DNA of 64,000 nt from the NCBI RefSeq assembly GCF_024159265.1, contig NZ_JAMYWY010000001.1, positions 5,146,001 to 5,210,000 on the forward strand, written 5' to 3'. Made by a program: the position numbers and the translations under genes. Under the pieces are notes generated by a model that worked only from the letters and a program-made list of their open reading frames with translations, had not been told where the DNA came from and did no database searches. Below are positions 1 to 9,568 of the stretch, in pieces. Position 1 is the first letter of the stretch; each line of letters opens with the position of its first letter. This stretch comes from Paenibacillus sp. 1781tsa1. Its GTDB lineage: Bacteria; Bacillota; Bacilli; Paenibacillales; Paenibacillaceae.

Positions 1-1550
1 ACACCACCTCAGCGACATCTGCATCACCGATTAAAAATGTGATTATCCTTATTCCCGACGGCATGGCTAACGATGCCACTGCTCTGGCTCGTTGGTATAA
101 GGGCTCGTCCCTGACGCTGGACTCCATGGCAAGCGGCATGGTTCGTACACACTCCGCAGATGCGCCGATTGCGGACTCGGCCCCTGCTGGAACCGCTTTT
201 GCAACAGGGTACAAATCGCATACCGGATTCGTCGGTGTACTGCCGGACAAGGCTACAATGCCTGGGCAAAAGGCCATTGCGCCTGGAGACGAAAGAAAAC
301 CTGTTGCTTCCGTGCTTGAAGCATCCAAACTGGCGGGAAAAGCAACAGGTATTATAGCCACATCCGAGATTATGCACGCCACACCCGCCGACTTCTCCTC
401 TCACTATCCGGACCGTAAAAACTATGATGCCCTCAGTAAACAACAAGTCTATAATGGCATGGATGTTGTGTTGGGTGGAGGTAGCAAATACCTTGAGCCA
501 GCCGGACGTAAAGACGGCGAGAATTTAGTTTCGTCTATCAAAGCACTAGGTTACGATTACGTCACTACACCAGCGGCAATGAAAGCATCGGATTCGAACA
601 AGCTGTGGGGTATGTTCGCACCAGCGGGCATGGCTTACAATATGGACCGTGATCCTGCGAAGCAACCAAGTCTTGCTGAGATGACATCCAAAGCCATTGA
701 AGTTCTGTCCAAAGACGAAGATGGATTCTTCCTGATGGTTGAAGGCAGCAAAGTAGACTGGGCAGCTCATGCCAATGATCCAATTGGTATTATCAGTGAT
801 GTGCTGGCTTTTGATGATGCCGTAAAAGTAGCCATGGATTTTGCCAAAGCAGATGGAGAGACTGCCGTTGTCGCTGTAACTGACCATCAGAACGGTGGAC
901 TCACGATTGGTAATGCCTCCACAACTGGCACATATGATAAAGAACCGTTGTCCACATTTATCGGACCTTTGAAAAAAGCCAAGCTGACAGGTGAGGGTGT
1001 TGAAGCGAAGCTGAATGCCAAGCGTACGAACATCAAAGCAGTGATGAAACAATACTATGGCATCACCGATCTGACTTCTGAGGAGATTGCCACCATTAAA
1101 ACGGCTGAGCCGGGTAGTCTTAACTATGCAATCGGTCCAATGATCAGCAAACGCGCAGGGATTGGTTGGACAACCGGTGGTCATACAGGTGGAGATGTTG
1201 TGCTGTACACGTATGCTCCCAACAATGACCGTCCATTCGGGGTAATCGACAACACGGATGTCGCCAAATATATGGCACGTGTACTGAATCTCGATCTGGA
1301 CAGCGTGAACAAACAATTGTTTGTTCCTGCCAAACAGGCATTTACAGCCAAAGGCGCAACATACAAACTGGATCTCACTGACGCCAAAAATCCGAAGATC
1401 CTCGTTACCAAAGGCAACACCAAGCTGGAACTGCAAATCTATAAAAATATTGCACTGGTGAACGGCAAAAAGACAGCCTTGGAAGGTGTCATTGTCTATA
1501 ACGGTGTAGAGGCATTTGTTCCACAAGGTGCAGTGGATCTCATTCAATAA
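1..1550 (+). CDS. Alkaline phosphatase, secreted, 5' end outside window
   Basis: Hydrolyses phosphate monoesters outside the cell or at its surface to release phosphate. The reading frame is open from base 3, so the start codon and signal peptide lie upstream of the window. Visible family signatures are the metal-binding strand VIILIPDGM at the beginning, the nucleophile serine motif ADSAPAGTAFATG about 50 residues later, and the later metal ligands in VEGSKVDWAAHAND, VTDHQNGG and GWTTGGHTGGDV. The last ~85 residues, after the catalytic fold, look like a copper-amine-oxidase-N-type stalk domain (LVNGKKTALEGV, FVPQGAVDLI), which is common as a C-terminal add-on in Paenibacillus secreted proteins. 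An intrinsic terminator follows directly. The family assignment is firm; the name of the C-terminal domain is tentative. Confidence 0.93.
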   Translation, partial: TTSATSASPIKNVIILIPDGMANDATALARWYKGSSLTLDSMASGMVRTHSADAPIADSAPAGTAFATGYKSHTGFVGVLPDKATMPGQKAIAPGDERKPVASVLEASKLAGKATGIIATSEIMHATPADFSSHYPDRKNYDALSKQQVYNGMDVVLGGGSKYLEPAGRKDGENLVSSIKALGYDYVTTPAAMKASDSNKLWGMFAPAGMAYNMDRDPAKQPSLAEMTSKAIEVLSKDEDGFFLMVEGSKVDWAAHANDPIGIISDVLAFDDAVKVAMDFAKADGETAVVAVTDHQNGGLTIGNASTTGTYDKEPLSTFIGPLKKAKLTGEGVEAKLNAKRTNIKAVMKQYYGITDLTSEEIATIKTAEPGSLNYAIGPMISKRAGIGWTTGGHTGGDVVLYTYAPNNDRPFGVIDNTDVAKYMARVLNLDLDSVNKQLFVPAKQAFTAKGATYKLDLTDAKNPKILVTKGNTKLELQIYKNIALVNGKKTALEGVIVYNGVEAFVPQGAVDLIQ

Positions 1551-1595
1551 CTCATTCATTACAACTACCGGAAAGACCGGAGATTACACGAATTG

Positions 1596-1625
1596 GCTGC
1601 CGAATATTTCGGCAGCTATTTTATT
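1596..1625 (+). terminator. Intrinsic terminator after alkaline phosphatase
   Basis: Inverted repeat GCTGCCGAA/TTCGGCAGC with a three-base loop, followed by TATTTTATTG, 46 bases after the phosphatase stop. Confidence 0.75.
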
Positions 1626-1716
1626 GTTTACTGATAAGGAGTAGGTGCCTGTCCCCGCTTATCGTATAATGAACGTAATGATGATGAATAGGATACAACA
1701 AAGGAGAGAATCAACC

Positions 1717-2082
1717 ATGTTGATCAAATTAAACTGGATCACGCTGAGAGTCAGTAGTTTGGAAGCTTCGCTTGAGTTCTATCACGACATGCTTGGACTT
1801 CCAATTCAGCGCAGATTCGAAAGCCGCGGACGGCAGATTGCCATGCTCGGCATGGAGAATGAAGCCAAGCTGGAACTGATTGAGGGCAGTGAATCCATTC
1901 TTAAACCAGAGGCCGGCGTGTCGATCGGTTATGAGGTGAACTCGCTGGATGAAGCCATGGAACGACTGGCAGAGCTGAATATTCCAATTGTACGCGGCCC
2001 CATCCAGCCCAATCCGCACCTGCGGTTTATATACATTACAGATCCAGACGGCTTCGAGGTACAACTCGCAGAGCATGTTTAA
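1717..2082 (+). CDS. VOC (glyoxalase/dioxygenase-like) family protein
   Basis: A 121-residue single VOC module, typical of the glyoxalase/bleomycin-resistance superfamily; the substrate cannot be inferred. The start at 1717 is chosen because AAGGAGAG precedes this ATG at good spacing and the protein then begins MLIKLNWITLRVSSLEASLE, the usual first strand of the fold. The frame is open 24 codons further up without a ribosome site. C-terminal RFIYITDPDGFEVQLAEHV is the classic metal-ligand strand (E in FEVQL). It stands alone between the phosphatase and a leftward gene. Confidence 0.85.
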   Translation: MLIKLNWITLRVSSLEASLEFYHDMLGLPIQRRFESRGRQIAMLGMENEAKLELIEGSESILKPEAGVSIGYEVNSLDEAMERLAELNIPIVRGPIQPNPHLRFIYITDPDGFEVQLAEHV

Positions 2083-2193
2083 TTAGGCGACCGCACTTGG
2101 CGTATCAAGATAACTCGTTGTGTCTGAATGGGTTGAGTCAAACCTGCACGTACAACCCCGCCTAGGCCAGTGTAAAAACGTTATTATGTCTGT

Positions 2194-3459
2194 TTACAGC
2201 TTCATACGGCGCATCAGCGGCACACCTATGCGATTCAGCAACCGATCAAGCAGCAGCCAGCACCAGCGTCTGCCCCATGGAAGGTGGCGCTCATACACAG
2301 CCGAATACTCAAAATCCGCCACAGCGCCCCGATTGCGCTTAAACTGCGCTGCCCCCGCGCTCTCATGCAACAGATGGCCGTTCTCGCGGGCCTGTCCGAT
2401 CAGACAAGCGGATAACATGCGGTATAGTCCGACGGACTGGGACACCGCTGTATCGTAACCGAACAACGGCGTGGTCATGATTCCATTTCGGCAGAAATAA
2501 CCCATAACCGCGTCCAAGCGTCCCTCCTTCCGCAGTCCATACAGCCTGAGTGTTCCTGATGCCATCGCAGCAGCAATGAACTGTTCGGTGAACTGGGGAT
2601 TGTGATAGGAGTATTTTTCAAGGTATAACAGCTTGTACAACTCCACGATTCGCGGAATATCTGCATCTGTCATATCTGATTCGGAAACGACTTCATACTC
2701 GTGCTTGGCCAACAATTCGTAATCCCGCTTCAGCAGCCAGCGTGACTTCGAGTTGCCAAAATTCGGATCATGCGCTTGGTACAGATAGATTTGTCGGCTC
2801 GGAATCAGTCGACACCCCACTTCGGTTAGCCTCGTCGTCAGATCGGGATGAAGTCCCGGACACAAGGAGCGAAACACAATGACATGCTCTGGGTAGCGCT
2901 CTTGTACCGCTGTAAGCAAACATTCTGCCTGTTCACCCGACATGGCTGGATAGAGATTGGTGGACAACAGCCAGTTGTTCACATGCACCACTTTGTTGAT
3001 CTGCGATTGCTTCATTCCCCAACCGATTAGACTGAGCAGCACAGAAAGAACTTTTTCCAACATGGGCTTCTGCAACATGCTCAATTCCTGTTTGGCGTAA
3101 CTCACGTAATGCGTATATGGCGAACAGACGTAAGCATTATCATACTCCGTATCATTCACCGTCAGTGGAATAACGAGATCATCGATCCTGGCGAGCAGCA
3201 ATATCGTTTCCACGTTGGACATATAGCTCCGGGACCCTTGCTGCATCATGGGTTCCAGATAAGCTCTGGCATATTCGCCATCCTCCGTATCGGGCCAGTC
3301 CATGTCTTTGAGCGAATGCTGATCATAAAGACGCACGCGTTCAATGCATTTATCATTCCTATGCTCATATGTATGGTCTTCGTAACTCGATCTGTCTTCC
3401 CCTACTTTATTCCTCAACCTTTTATTCCCCCATGAGATAACATCTTCTTTTACTACCAT
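2194..3459 (-). CDS. GNAT-like acyltransferase, function unknown
   Basis: A 421-residue protein. The last ~150 residues look like a GNAT/FemAB-type acyltransferase fold: VELYKLLYLEKYSYHNPQFT, then the strand GTLRLYGLRKEGRLDAVMGYF and the helix GLYRMLSACLIGQARENG. The first ~270 residues, with HVIVFRSLCPGLHPDLT, are not recognised. No signal peptide or clear membrane segment is seen. The start codon is uncertain because no good ribosome site precedes 3459; GAGAG lies about 20 bases up. It is transcribed alone, convergent with the VOC gene. Substrate unknown. Confidence 0.65.
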   Translation of the reverse strand: MVVKEDVISWGNKRLRNKVGEDRSSYEDHTYEHRNDKCIERVRLYDQHSLKDMDWPDTEDGEYARAYLEPMMQQGSRSYMSNVETILLLARIDDLVIPLTVNDTEYDNAYVCSPYTHYVSYAKQELSMLQKPMLEKVLSVLLSLIGWGMKQSQINKVVHVNNWLLSTNLYPAMSGEQAECLLTAVQERYPEHVIVFRSLCPGLHPDLTTRLTEVGCRLIPSRQIYLYQAHDPNFGNSKSRWLLKRDYELLAKHEYEVVSESDMTDADIPRIVELYKLLYLEKYSYHNPQFTEQFIAAAMASGTLRLYGLRKEGRLDAVMGYFCRNGIMTTPLFGYDTAVSQSVGLYRMLSACLIGQARENGHLLHESAGAAQFKRNRGAVADFEYSAVYERHLPWGRRWCWLLLDRLLNRIGVPLMRRMKL

Positions 3460-3542
3460 CTACAGTTTACAGTTCTACTCTCTACATACTCTACACACAC
3501 TGTATAGGAAAAAAATGTCGGCATCAAGCTGTACTGCATATG

Positions 3543-3588
3543 AAAAAAAAGTCCGTCCAGCACGATAAATACGCACAGACGAACTTTC
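3543..3588 (-). terminator. Intrinsic terminator after chemoreceptor gene
   Basis: On the minus strand, AAAGTTCGTC and GACGGACTTT pair and are followed by a run of eight T, just past the chemoreceptor stop. Confidence 0.75.
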
Positions 3589-3600
3589 AACGATATAATA

Positions 3601-5079
3601 TTAAAGTTTATTCTCAACGGAAGAAGCCTGGTGATCCGAGACTAAGTCGTTCAGGTTCACAATCAGTTGTTCCAGTTCTCCGAAACTTTCCACCATCTTC
3701 TGTGTCAGGTTACGTTGTTCTTCCATGCTCGCCAGAATCTCTTCTGTCGCTGCACTGGATTGCTCCGTTACACTCGAAATCTCGGAAACCTCATTCACTA
3801 CTCTGGTGGAAGATTCCTTCATGGTCGCCGAACTAGTCTCGATATCGGTCGCTTGATTCAATACATGCTGAGAGTTACTGTTAATCGTGCGGAATACTTC
3901 CTCTGCCGTTTGCACACTGTCTCTTCCTTGTTGTAACGAAAGACGAATACGTTCGAATCGATCCGTCAGTGCCTGCGTTTGTCCTTTTAATCGAGACAGG
4001 ATGGTTGCAATATCACTTGCGGACTGACCCGAGTTCTCTGCCAACTTGCGGACTTCCTCGGATACAACGGCAAACCCGCGTCCATGCTCACCCGCACGAG
4101 CCGCTTCAATGGCAGCATTGAGCGCAAGTAGGTTGGTCTGAGTTGCAATATCCGCTATGCTGTTCAGCATAAGCGTCATGGATTCACTTTCCTCATTGAA
4201 CTTCCGCATGTCATTAGCAGTTGTATTGATCGTTTCATATAACTCTTGCATCTGACTATTCAGTTGGTCCATCTGTGTGCTTCCAGTTCGCGTGCTCGTT
4301 GCCATACTTGCGGACAACTCTTTCATCTGTTGGGAATACAACGCAACGTCCTTAATATGCTGATCCGATACAGACAAGGATTCCGAGATCTCGGCTACAC
4401 TGGTCGCTTGGAACTCAACACCTTTCGCAACCTCACTGAACCCAAGCGTCACCTCATTGGTAATAGAGCCAGTCGCATCCACTTTTTGCTTCAATTGATC
4501 TGTATAACGAGACAGCCCGCCAACAGACTCCTTGACTCGTTCAAGCATCGTTTCCATCCGGGTCCGCGACGCTTCGACCTCGCTCCATCTTTTTTCACTT
4601 TCATGAAAGAGCTTTTGGTTCAGATAGGATACCATGAACAAGATTCCGCCCGTAACGGTGAACAGTCCTACATTGATTGCATTCGTTACAAACTGGTCCT
4701 GAGTCGTTGTAGGAATAATCACAAGTTGAAGAATGTTGTTCGCGAGCATAACCGAAAATCCGATGATAAACCATTTTTTGTTCGGATAAATCAGTAGGAT
4801 CGAAGAGATGAGAATGGCAAGCAGGGGTTCGACACTTCCCCATCCGGCGAATACCCCACACAACGAGATTAGCACGGTGTTCACCCAAGGAATGAGATGG
4901 ATGTGCTTCTTTTTGGCGTTTGCATAAGCGAGCCAGATTCCATACAAGATCACAATACCATTGGAAATAAATAATTTGGGCTCAATTAAAGCTACAGAAA
5001 ATCCTACAATTAACACAACCCATAAAATGATGCTGATGATCTTGTTCCGTTTCCATATAATTTCGTCAATACGATTCAT
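3601..5079 (-). CDS. Methyl-accepting chemotaxis protein
   Basis: A transmembrane chemoreceptor that signals to CheA/CheW. The first ~170 residues contain several hydrophobic segments (IISIILWVVLIVGFSVALI, LLAILISSILLIYPN and others) with little extracellular sequence, so ligand sensing is probably within the membrane or indirect. After a helical linker comes the cytoplasmic signalling domain with the highly conserved hairpin tip IADIATQTNLLALNAAIEAARAGE and EEVRKLAENS. The start at 5079 is preferred because AAAGGACGG precedes it; the open frame extends 18 codons upstream without such a site. Length 492 residues. No other chemotaxis genes are in the window. Confidence 0.93.
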   Translation of the reverse strand: MNRIDEIIWKRNKIISIILWVVLIVGFSVALIEPKLFISNGIVILYGIWLAYANAKKKHIHLIPWVNTVLISLCGVFAGWGSVEPLLAILISSILLIYPNKKWFIIGFSVMLANNILQLVIIPTTTQDQFVTNAINVGLFTVTGGILFMVSYLNQKLFHESEKRWSEVEASRTRMETMLERVKESVGGLSRYTDQLKQKVDATGSITNEVTLGFSEVAKGVEFQATSVAEISESLSVSDQHIKDVALYSQQMKELSASMATSTRTGSTQMDQLNSQMQELYETINTTANDMRKFNEESESMTLMLNSIADIATQTNLLALNAAIEAARAGEHGRGFAVVSEEVRKLAENSGQSASDIATILSRLKGQTQALTDRFERIRLSLQQGRDSVQTAEEVFRTINSNSQHVLNQATDIETSSATMKESSTRVVNEVSEISSVTEQSSAATEEILASMEEQRNLTQKMVESFGELEQLIVNLNDLVSDHQASSVENKL

Positions 5080-5302
5080 GCATACCCCGTCCTTTAGATA
5101 AAATAAATTTACGATTGTAGGGCATACTCGCACTCACATCGGCCTCTTTATGGTTTGCTTCCGTGCATATTTCAACGCAACGCTCAGGCCACCGTCATAG
5201 TACAATGTTACTTCACAAACATGAAAGCAGCGCTACATTATGTATATCGGTATTCCGTATACAAATTTAAATATTAACTTTTAATTAATACACTCCCGTA
5301 TA

Positions 5303-5352
5303 AAAAAACATAAAAAGCCTCTCTTATACGCTGTTACGTACAAGAAAGGCTT
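5303..5352 (-). terminator. Intrinsic terminator after pectate lyase gene
   Basis: Minus-strand stem AAGCCTTTCTT/AAGAGAGGCTT followed by a T-rich tract, 36 bases beyond the pectate lyase stop. Confidence 0.8.
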
Positions 5353-5387
5353 CTTGGTTAAGCGCTAATAATCATGAATACAAGCTC

Positions 5388-6431
5388 TTATTTACCGAAC
5401 ACAAGTGTCGTATTGGAGGAACCTGCATACTTGGTGACGAACTCACGCGCGTAGCTGGCACTCTCTACCTGATAACTGTAATTGGAGCTTGGTCTCCAGT
5501 TCGTTTTAGGAGAAGTCGGGCTATTCAGGGCCGGTGTACTGCCCGTATCCGTAAACTCACCTTTTCCTTTGTCATCCAAGATGCCGCCCTTTTCAGCACC
5601 TGCACCAAAGTAGTTGTTTTCGGAATAAATCCGTGCTTTTTCACCAATGGTGATGGCCTGATTAAAGTTGTTTGCATAGTTGTTTTTGAGATGGAAGTAA
5701 CCATATCTTAAAAGTCCAGGACCACGTACATATAAATTTTCAAAGTAATTGTTGGACATCGTCACATGAGGGACGCCATTGTAACTGCTGTTACCATCAT
5801 TCGGATGACCGAGGATAACGCCATACTTATGGTTAGCAAATTTGGAATTGCTAATCGTAATATAATCGGCGCGATCGCCAATATACAGCAGTTTGTCCAA
5901 ATCACTACCGCCAGAGCTGTAGCTATGGCCAGCAAATGTCACATGGTCGATCCAGTAATTGGAGCCTGAAGTGATATACATCTGGATATCATCATTGGCA
6001 TTAATATTGGAAGCGTGTTCAAAAGTCAGATTCTGAAAAATCACATTGCTTGAACTGCTAGTGGATCTGAAATGAATGTTCGTTAATGTATGTTTGTCAA
6101 AGGAACCTACCAGTGTCTTGTTCGCTCCAAACTCAACCTTTTGCAACGTAGAGGAAGAAATATTCTGTTCAACGACGACAATTTTGGCCGTAGAGCCCGC
6201 CATATGTGTTCTCAGGTCATTGAGATTACTAACATAAACCACCTGACCATTTTTGCCACCTGTCGTAGCTGATTTGGATACACCACTTTCATTCTTAGCA
6301 CTGCCTGCAAAACCGGTCAACCCGTTCGTACCCGTGTTTGGATAACTAGCCGCGCCATAGGTAGAAGGAGCCGTTGAGATCGTTAATAACAATAGAGTTA
6401 CCGCAAGTAAAAGCATAGAGAATTTCTTCAA
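5388..6431 (-). CDS. Pectate lyase, PL1 family, secreted
   Basis: Cleaves de-esterified pectin (polygalacturonate) by beta-elimination outside the cell. The chosen start is the TTG at 6431, seven bases after AAAGGATGG; it gives a clean signal peptide (KKFSMLLLAVTLLLLTIS) ending near TYGAASYP. Starts further upstream would spoil the signal sequence. Family motifs are the WIDH strand in NYWIDHVTFAGHS, the RGPGLLRYG turn carrying the catalytic arginine region, and repeated Asn-rich beta-helix rungs (ISNSKFANHKYG, MSNNYFEN). About 347 residues, normal for a single-domain PL1 enzyme. It has its own terminator. Together with the expansin gene and the arabinogalactan locus it points to life on plant cell walls. 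Confidence 0.92.
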   Translation of the reverse strand: MKKFSMLLLAVTLLLLTISTAPSTYGAASYPNTGTNGLTGFAGSAKNESGVSKSATTGGKNGQVVYVSNLNDLRTHMAGSTAKIVVVEQNISSSTLQKVEFGANKTLVGSFDKHTLTNIHFRSTSSSSNVIFQNLTFEHASNINANDDIQMYITSGSNYWIDHVTFAGHSYSSGGSDLDKLLYIGDRADYITISNSKFANHKYGVILGHPNDGNSSYNGVPHVTMSNNYFENLYVRGPGLLRYGYFHLKNNYANNFNQAITIGEKARIYSENNYFGAGAEKGGILDDKGKGEFTDTGSTPALNSPTSPKTNWRPSSNYSYQVESASYAREFVTKYAGSSNTTLVFGK

Positions 6432-6569
6432 AATTTCACCATCCTTTATAATATTATCCTCAAAGACAACTCGATTATATCGTGTAACTCTGGCTGTGAC
6501 AACACAAAAATTGCAAAAAGACAACAATATTATCTTTTTCGCAACAGCAGATCAGATATAGTGAAAAAA

Positions 6570-6615
6570 CAAAAAAATGAGATCAAGCCACAGCTATTGC
6601 CATGTCTTCATCTCA
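6570..6615 (-). terminator. Intrinsic terminator after DUF4179 gene
   Basis: Minus-strand imperfect hairpin beginning GAGATGAAGACATGGC and closing with GCTGTGGCTTGATCTC, followed by seven T. Confidence 0.7.
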
Positions 6616-6631
6616 ACCATCGATCCTAGTT

Positions 6632-7774
6632 TTATTTAATTTTGATGTCCAATTCATCCTTCTTGGCTTCCTGCAAATCATCATAGACCTTATCTGGTTT
6701 ACCATGAAGTTTTAATATCATGGACTCCGGATGGTCCAACTGATTGCTGCTGAAAGAATACATCATTCTGTCTTCCGTTCCACTCCCACCTACCATGGAT
6801 AACTTGGTCTGCTTCCCATTACGGGAGGTCGAAATGATCTCGATAGGCCGAACGATCTCGTTGAGCGACAACTTCGTTTTGTAATCAATCTCTTGATCTG
6901 GCTCATAAACAAGCCTGACCCGAGTTACAAGAGGAGATACCTCAACCTCGGACAACATGACCTCATAACCTCCAAGGGTAAAGGTCTGATTAACGTTGAT
7001 GATTTCCGTTTTGGGGATAGAGAATTTGGGATCCAGTGCAAAAGAAAGATTCATTTTTTTGGAATATTTATATTTCCGTTCCTTTTCCCCTTTTTCTGAA
7101 TTTCCCACCACATCTGGAACAACGGAAGAAAGCTGGAACTGAAGATTCACTTGCTCAGGGAGCGGTTTATTTCGATTACGCTCAATTGTATTCCGGCCAT
7201 AAATGGTATGCTTATCCTTCGAAAAATGCATACCTCCTATATTTCCGTTATCAAGGACATAACCTGTTCTTGCATCCGTCATCTTGGTATTGACTATCGA
7301 ATAAATCTCTTGCGAAGCATCCGTTCTAGCGGTATACAATACCGTTATCCTGTTCTCATCTGCCAGAACCGCATTCACGGTAAACTGATATATGCCCGAT
7401 GTAACCGTCCGATCCACGAGTTGTACATAACCATTATTGAGCGTTGAAGTAATCGTAGCACGGTCCATATCCGAAGTTAGCAGGCCACGGAAGGGCTCTA
7501 GAACTCCCCAATGGGTTACAGGCTCAGTATATGTTGCCGGTTGTTGCCCATAGTTTCCAATCGGGCCTATAAGAAACCAACCTGCAGCCAGAACCGTGAC
7601 CAGCACTGCCGTGATCCATTTGACACGAAAGGTCCTACCTGATCGTTTTGTTCTGCCCTTTGCGAGACCACGTTGAATTGCAGCAGTCGTGTCCGCCGGA
7701 TTCCAGTGCTGCTTCTCTCTTTTCACCTGATATGCGTCTGCAAGAAGTGCTTTCTCCTCCGGGTTAGTGGTCAT
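6632..7774 (-). CDS. DUF4179-type membrane protein, probable anti-sigma partner
   Basis: A 380-residue protein: ~45-residue cytoplasmic N-terminus, one membrane segment (WITAVLVTVLAAGWFLIG), then a large outer domain with the pattern of DUF4179 proteins (YQFTVNAVLADENRITVLYTA, then a beta-rich region). Proteins of this layout usually sit behind an ECF sigma factor and hold it at the membrane. Here the ATG overlaps the last codons of the sigma gene (11 bases shared), so translation is coupled. A role as anti-sigma factor is inferred from this arrangement; the signal is unknown. Confidence 0.8.
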   Translation of the reverse strand: MTTNPEEKALLADAYQVKREKQHWNPADTTAAIQRGLAKGRTKRSGRTFRVKWITAVLVTVLAAGWFLIGPIGNYGQQPATYTEPVTHWGVLEPFRGLLTSDMDRATITSTLNNGYVQLVDRTVTSGIYQFTVNAVLADENRITVLYTARTDASQEIYSIVNTKMTDARTGYVLDNGNIGGMHFSKDKHTIYGRNTIERNRNKPLPEQVNLQFQLSSVVPDVVGNSEKGEKERKYKYSKKMNLSFALDPKFSIPKTEIINVNQTFTLGGYEVMLSEVEVSPLVTRVRLVYEPDQEIDYKTKLSLNEIVRPIEIISTSRNGKQTKLSMVGGSGTEDRMMYSFSSNQLDHPESMILKLHGKPDKVYDDLQEAKKDELDIKIK

Positions 7775-8312
7775 GCCAATCCCTCCTGTTCTTCATCAAT
7801 TTGCGCAACTGCTGGAGTCCCTTGTGCTGCCAGGTCTTGATCGTACCTTCCGGTTTGCCGAGGATCGAGGCAATATCCGTCAGTGTCATGTCGTTATAAT
7901 ATTTCAGCAATAATACATGGCGATATTTCGGTTTCACCTTTTGCAAAAGAGATTCCATCGCAATTCGATTATCATCAACGCTGATCATCCAAGACGCCGG
8001 AATGCTGTTCTCTATGTCTTCCTTTGCCAGAGGTGTCGCCCGCTTGCGACGTCTCTGTTCATCGATGCAGACATAGATCAGAATCCGAATGATCCACGAC
8101 TTGAACGCCTTCTCATGGTTCAGCGTACGACGTTTGATCCAAGCCCGGCACGTCATCTCCTGCACAGCTTCCAGCGCATCTTGCCGATTACGCAGGTAAC
8201 TGTAGGCAATGGAAATGAGCGTATCTTGATGTTCCATAATGGATTGCACAAATACCGTCTCATCTTCGGTCTGTACATAGATCCTCTGGTTCAGCTCTGC
8301 TTTTGTTTCCAC
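7764..8312 (-). CDS. ECF-type RNA polymerase sigma factor
   Basis: A 182-residue sigma-70 family factor with only regions 2 and 4, the ECF layout. Region 2 reads DTLISIAYSYLRNRQDALEA through SWIIRILIYVCIDEQRRRKR; region 4 reads KPKYRHVLLLKYYNDMTLTD then PEGTIKTWQHKGLQQLRKLM, a helix-turn-helix for the -35 element. The start is the GTG at 8312, five bases after AAGGAGGGA; ATG codons further up lack a ribosome site. It overlaps the downstream DUF4179 gene, its likely regulator. Target genes cannot be read from the window. Confidence 0.9.
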   Translation of the reverse strand: METKAELNQRIYVQTEDETVFVQSIMEHQDTLISIAYSYLRNRQDALEAVQEMTCRAWIKRRTLNHEKAFKSWIIRILIYVCIDEQRRRKRATPLAKEDIENSIPASWMISVDDNRIAMESLLQKVKPKYRHVLLLKYYNDMTLTDIASILGKPEGTIKTWQHKGLQQLRKLMKNRRDWHDH

Positions 8313-8388
8313 CCCGCATCCCTCCTTCTCTCTCTTTCTGTGGTATAAGACGGGTGAGTGAAGCAAACGGTTTTATTATTGGCTCATC

Positions 8389-8423
8389 AAAAAAAGCCCC
8401 GCCATCACCTGAGGGAGCTTTTT
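8389..8423 (-). terminator. Probable intrinsic terminator after the SUKH gene cluster
   Basis: AAAAAAGCCCC and GGGAGCTTTTT form an imperfect hairpin about 130 bases beyond the stop at 8553. It is T-flanked on both strands and so may act in both directions. Confidence 0.5.
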
Positions 8424-8552
8424 ACATAAGAGTTTCATCGCCAAAATACCGAATGACGTACACACATGAACAATCCAAACAAGATTAACCCTTTTACAAA
8501 TTACCGATAACTTCGATCCCGTTCACTCCTGTTCATGCAATTTCACTACTAA

Positions 8553-8879
8553 TCAGAGTTCAAACCAGGTTAAACCGCCATCTACCTGCCTGGTTTCTCG
8601 CTCCATCTGTTGCATCCAGCTCCGTGCCTCTTGGCCCCACATATGAAACAAACAGTAGATATACGACTCCCCATCCACAACCTCTTCTAACCCGGAAGCC
8701 TCTTCTACCCACACTTCAAGGGCTCTCGGCCAGGATGGATCTTCACGTTTTAATACAAAGCCGTTGGCTTGGTGTTCCAAACTATACACTTCGGTAAACG
8801 TTAATGCACCTGCCAGACGTTCCACAACTTCGGGTAAAATCGCAGGCTCTGTTGTTCTAATCCCATATTCCCAGCCCAT
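8553..8879 (-). CDS. Small protein of SUKH-type cluster, unknown function
   Basis: A 108-residue acidic protein starting MGWEYGIRTTEPAILPEVVE. The start at 8879 follows GAAGGAGG at good spacing; it lies 14 bases past the end of the SMI1/KNR4 gene, so the two are co-transcribed. No family is recognised. Many aromatic and acidic residues (EDPSWPRALEVWVEEASGL, HMWGQEARSWMQQ) are in keeping with small immunity-type proteins of such clusters, but that is context only. Confidence 0.7.
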   Translation of the reverse strand: MGWEYGIRTTEPAILPEVVERLAGALTFTEVYSLEHQANGFVLKREDPSWPRALEVWVEEASGLEEVVDGESYIYCLFHMWGQEARSWMQQMERETRQVDGGLTWFEL

Positions 8880-8893
8880 ATGTACAACCTCCT

Positions 8894-9541
8894 TCAGACT
8901 TCGTTCGCTCCAGATTGTTGCTTTTGTTCGTGCATTTGATCGATCGAACGATCCAACCACAACTCATACCAGTCCAGAAAATGCAGCCGATTCGTATTGC
9001 CCCAATACTGATCAGGATAAATTCCATTTCGGTTAGCCCGGTCATCCACCCAGATTTCTCCGTAGGAAGCTCCGTTAACGATCAGATTCATGGAAATGCC
9101 ACACCCAAAATCACTGATGCGCAGCATGCCTGCTGACCATTTCGGATCAAAATATTCATGTTCCAACGCTTCCCATTCCTCTTCTTCCTTGCTGTCATCG
9201 AACCAGTCATAGTTCCAGTTCCATGCTTCCGTGAATTGAAAAGGGTCTGAGATCGCATTCAGCTCATCATCATAACCAAGCACAGCGTATACACCATCAT
9301 CCGGGTTCTCCAGACCATAATAAGGCCCTGCACCACTCGTACCCATATGAAGAAGCCATACCTTATAGTCCTCTGGCAACTCAATTTGCCATTTCTGTTC
9401 AAATTGAGCAATATCCTTCTGCGTCCACACAGATGCCATTTCATATTCATGGTTCTCTGCGCCGAACAGGTCCAGATCCGAGTCCAGACTTTGGAGAGTG
9501 ATCAACTTTTCTCGCATACGTTCTAATTGTTCAGTGTACAT
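8894..9541 (-). CDS. SMI1/KNR4 (SUKH) family protein
   Basis: A 215-residue soluble acidic protein of the SUKH superfamily, many of whose bacterial members are immunity proteins against polymorphic or contact-delivered toxins. The signature is the helix-loop IAQFEQKWQIELPEDYKVWL followed by GTSGAGPYYGLEN, then ISDFGCGISMNLIVNGASYG and IWVDDRANRNGIYP near residues 140-180. The ATG at 9541 follows AAGGAGGG. It is the second of four tightly spaced leftward genes. No cognate toxin is seen nearby, so its target is unknown. Confidence 0.85.
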   Translation of the reverse strand: MYTEQLERMREKLITLQSLDSDLDLFGAENHEYEMASVWTQKDIAQFEQKWQIELPEDYKVWLLHMGTSGAGPYYGLENPDDGVYAVLGYDDELNAISDPFQFTEAWNWNYDWFDDSKEEEEWEALEHEYFDPKWSAGMLRISDFGCGISMNLIVNGASYGEIWVDDRANRNGIYPDQYWGNTNRLHFLDWYELWLDRSIDQMHEQKQQSGANEV

Positions 9542-9568
9542 GGCCTACTTCCCTCCTTTGCCACTTCA

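Noticed and set aside
546..1559. A 337-codon open frame antisense to the alkaline phosphatase
   Set aside because: No ribosome site, odd Cys/His-rich composition and no family resemblance; it mirrors the strong coding frame on the other strand.
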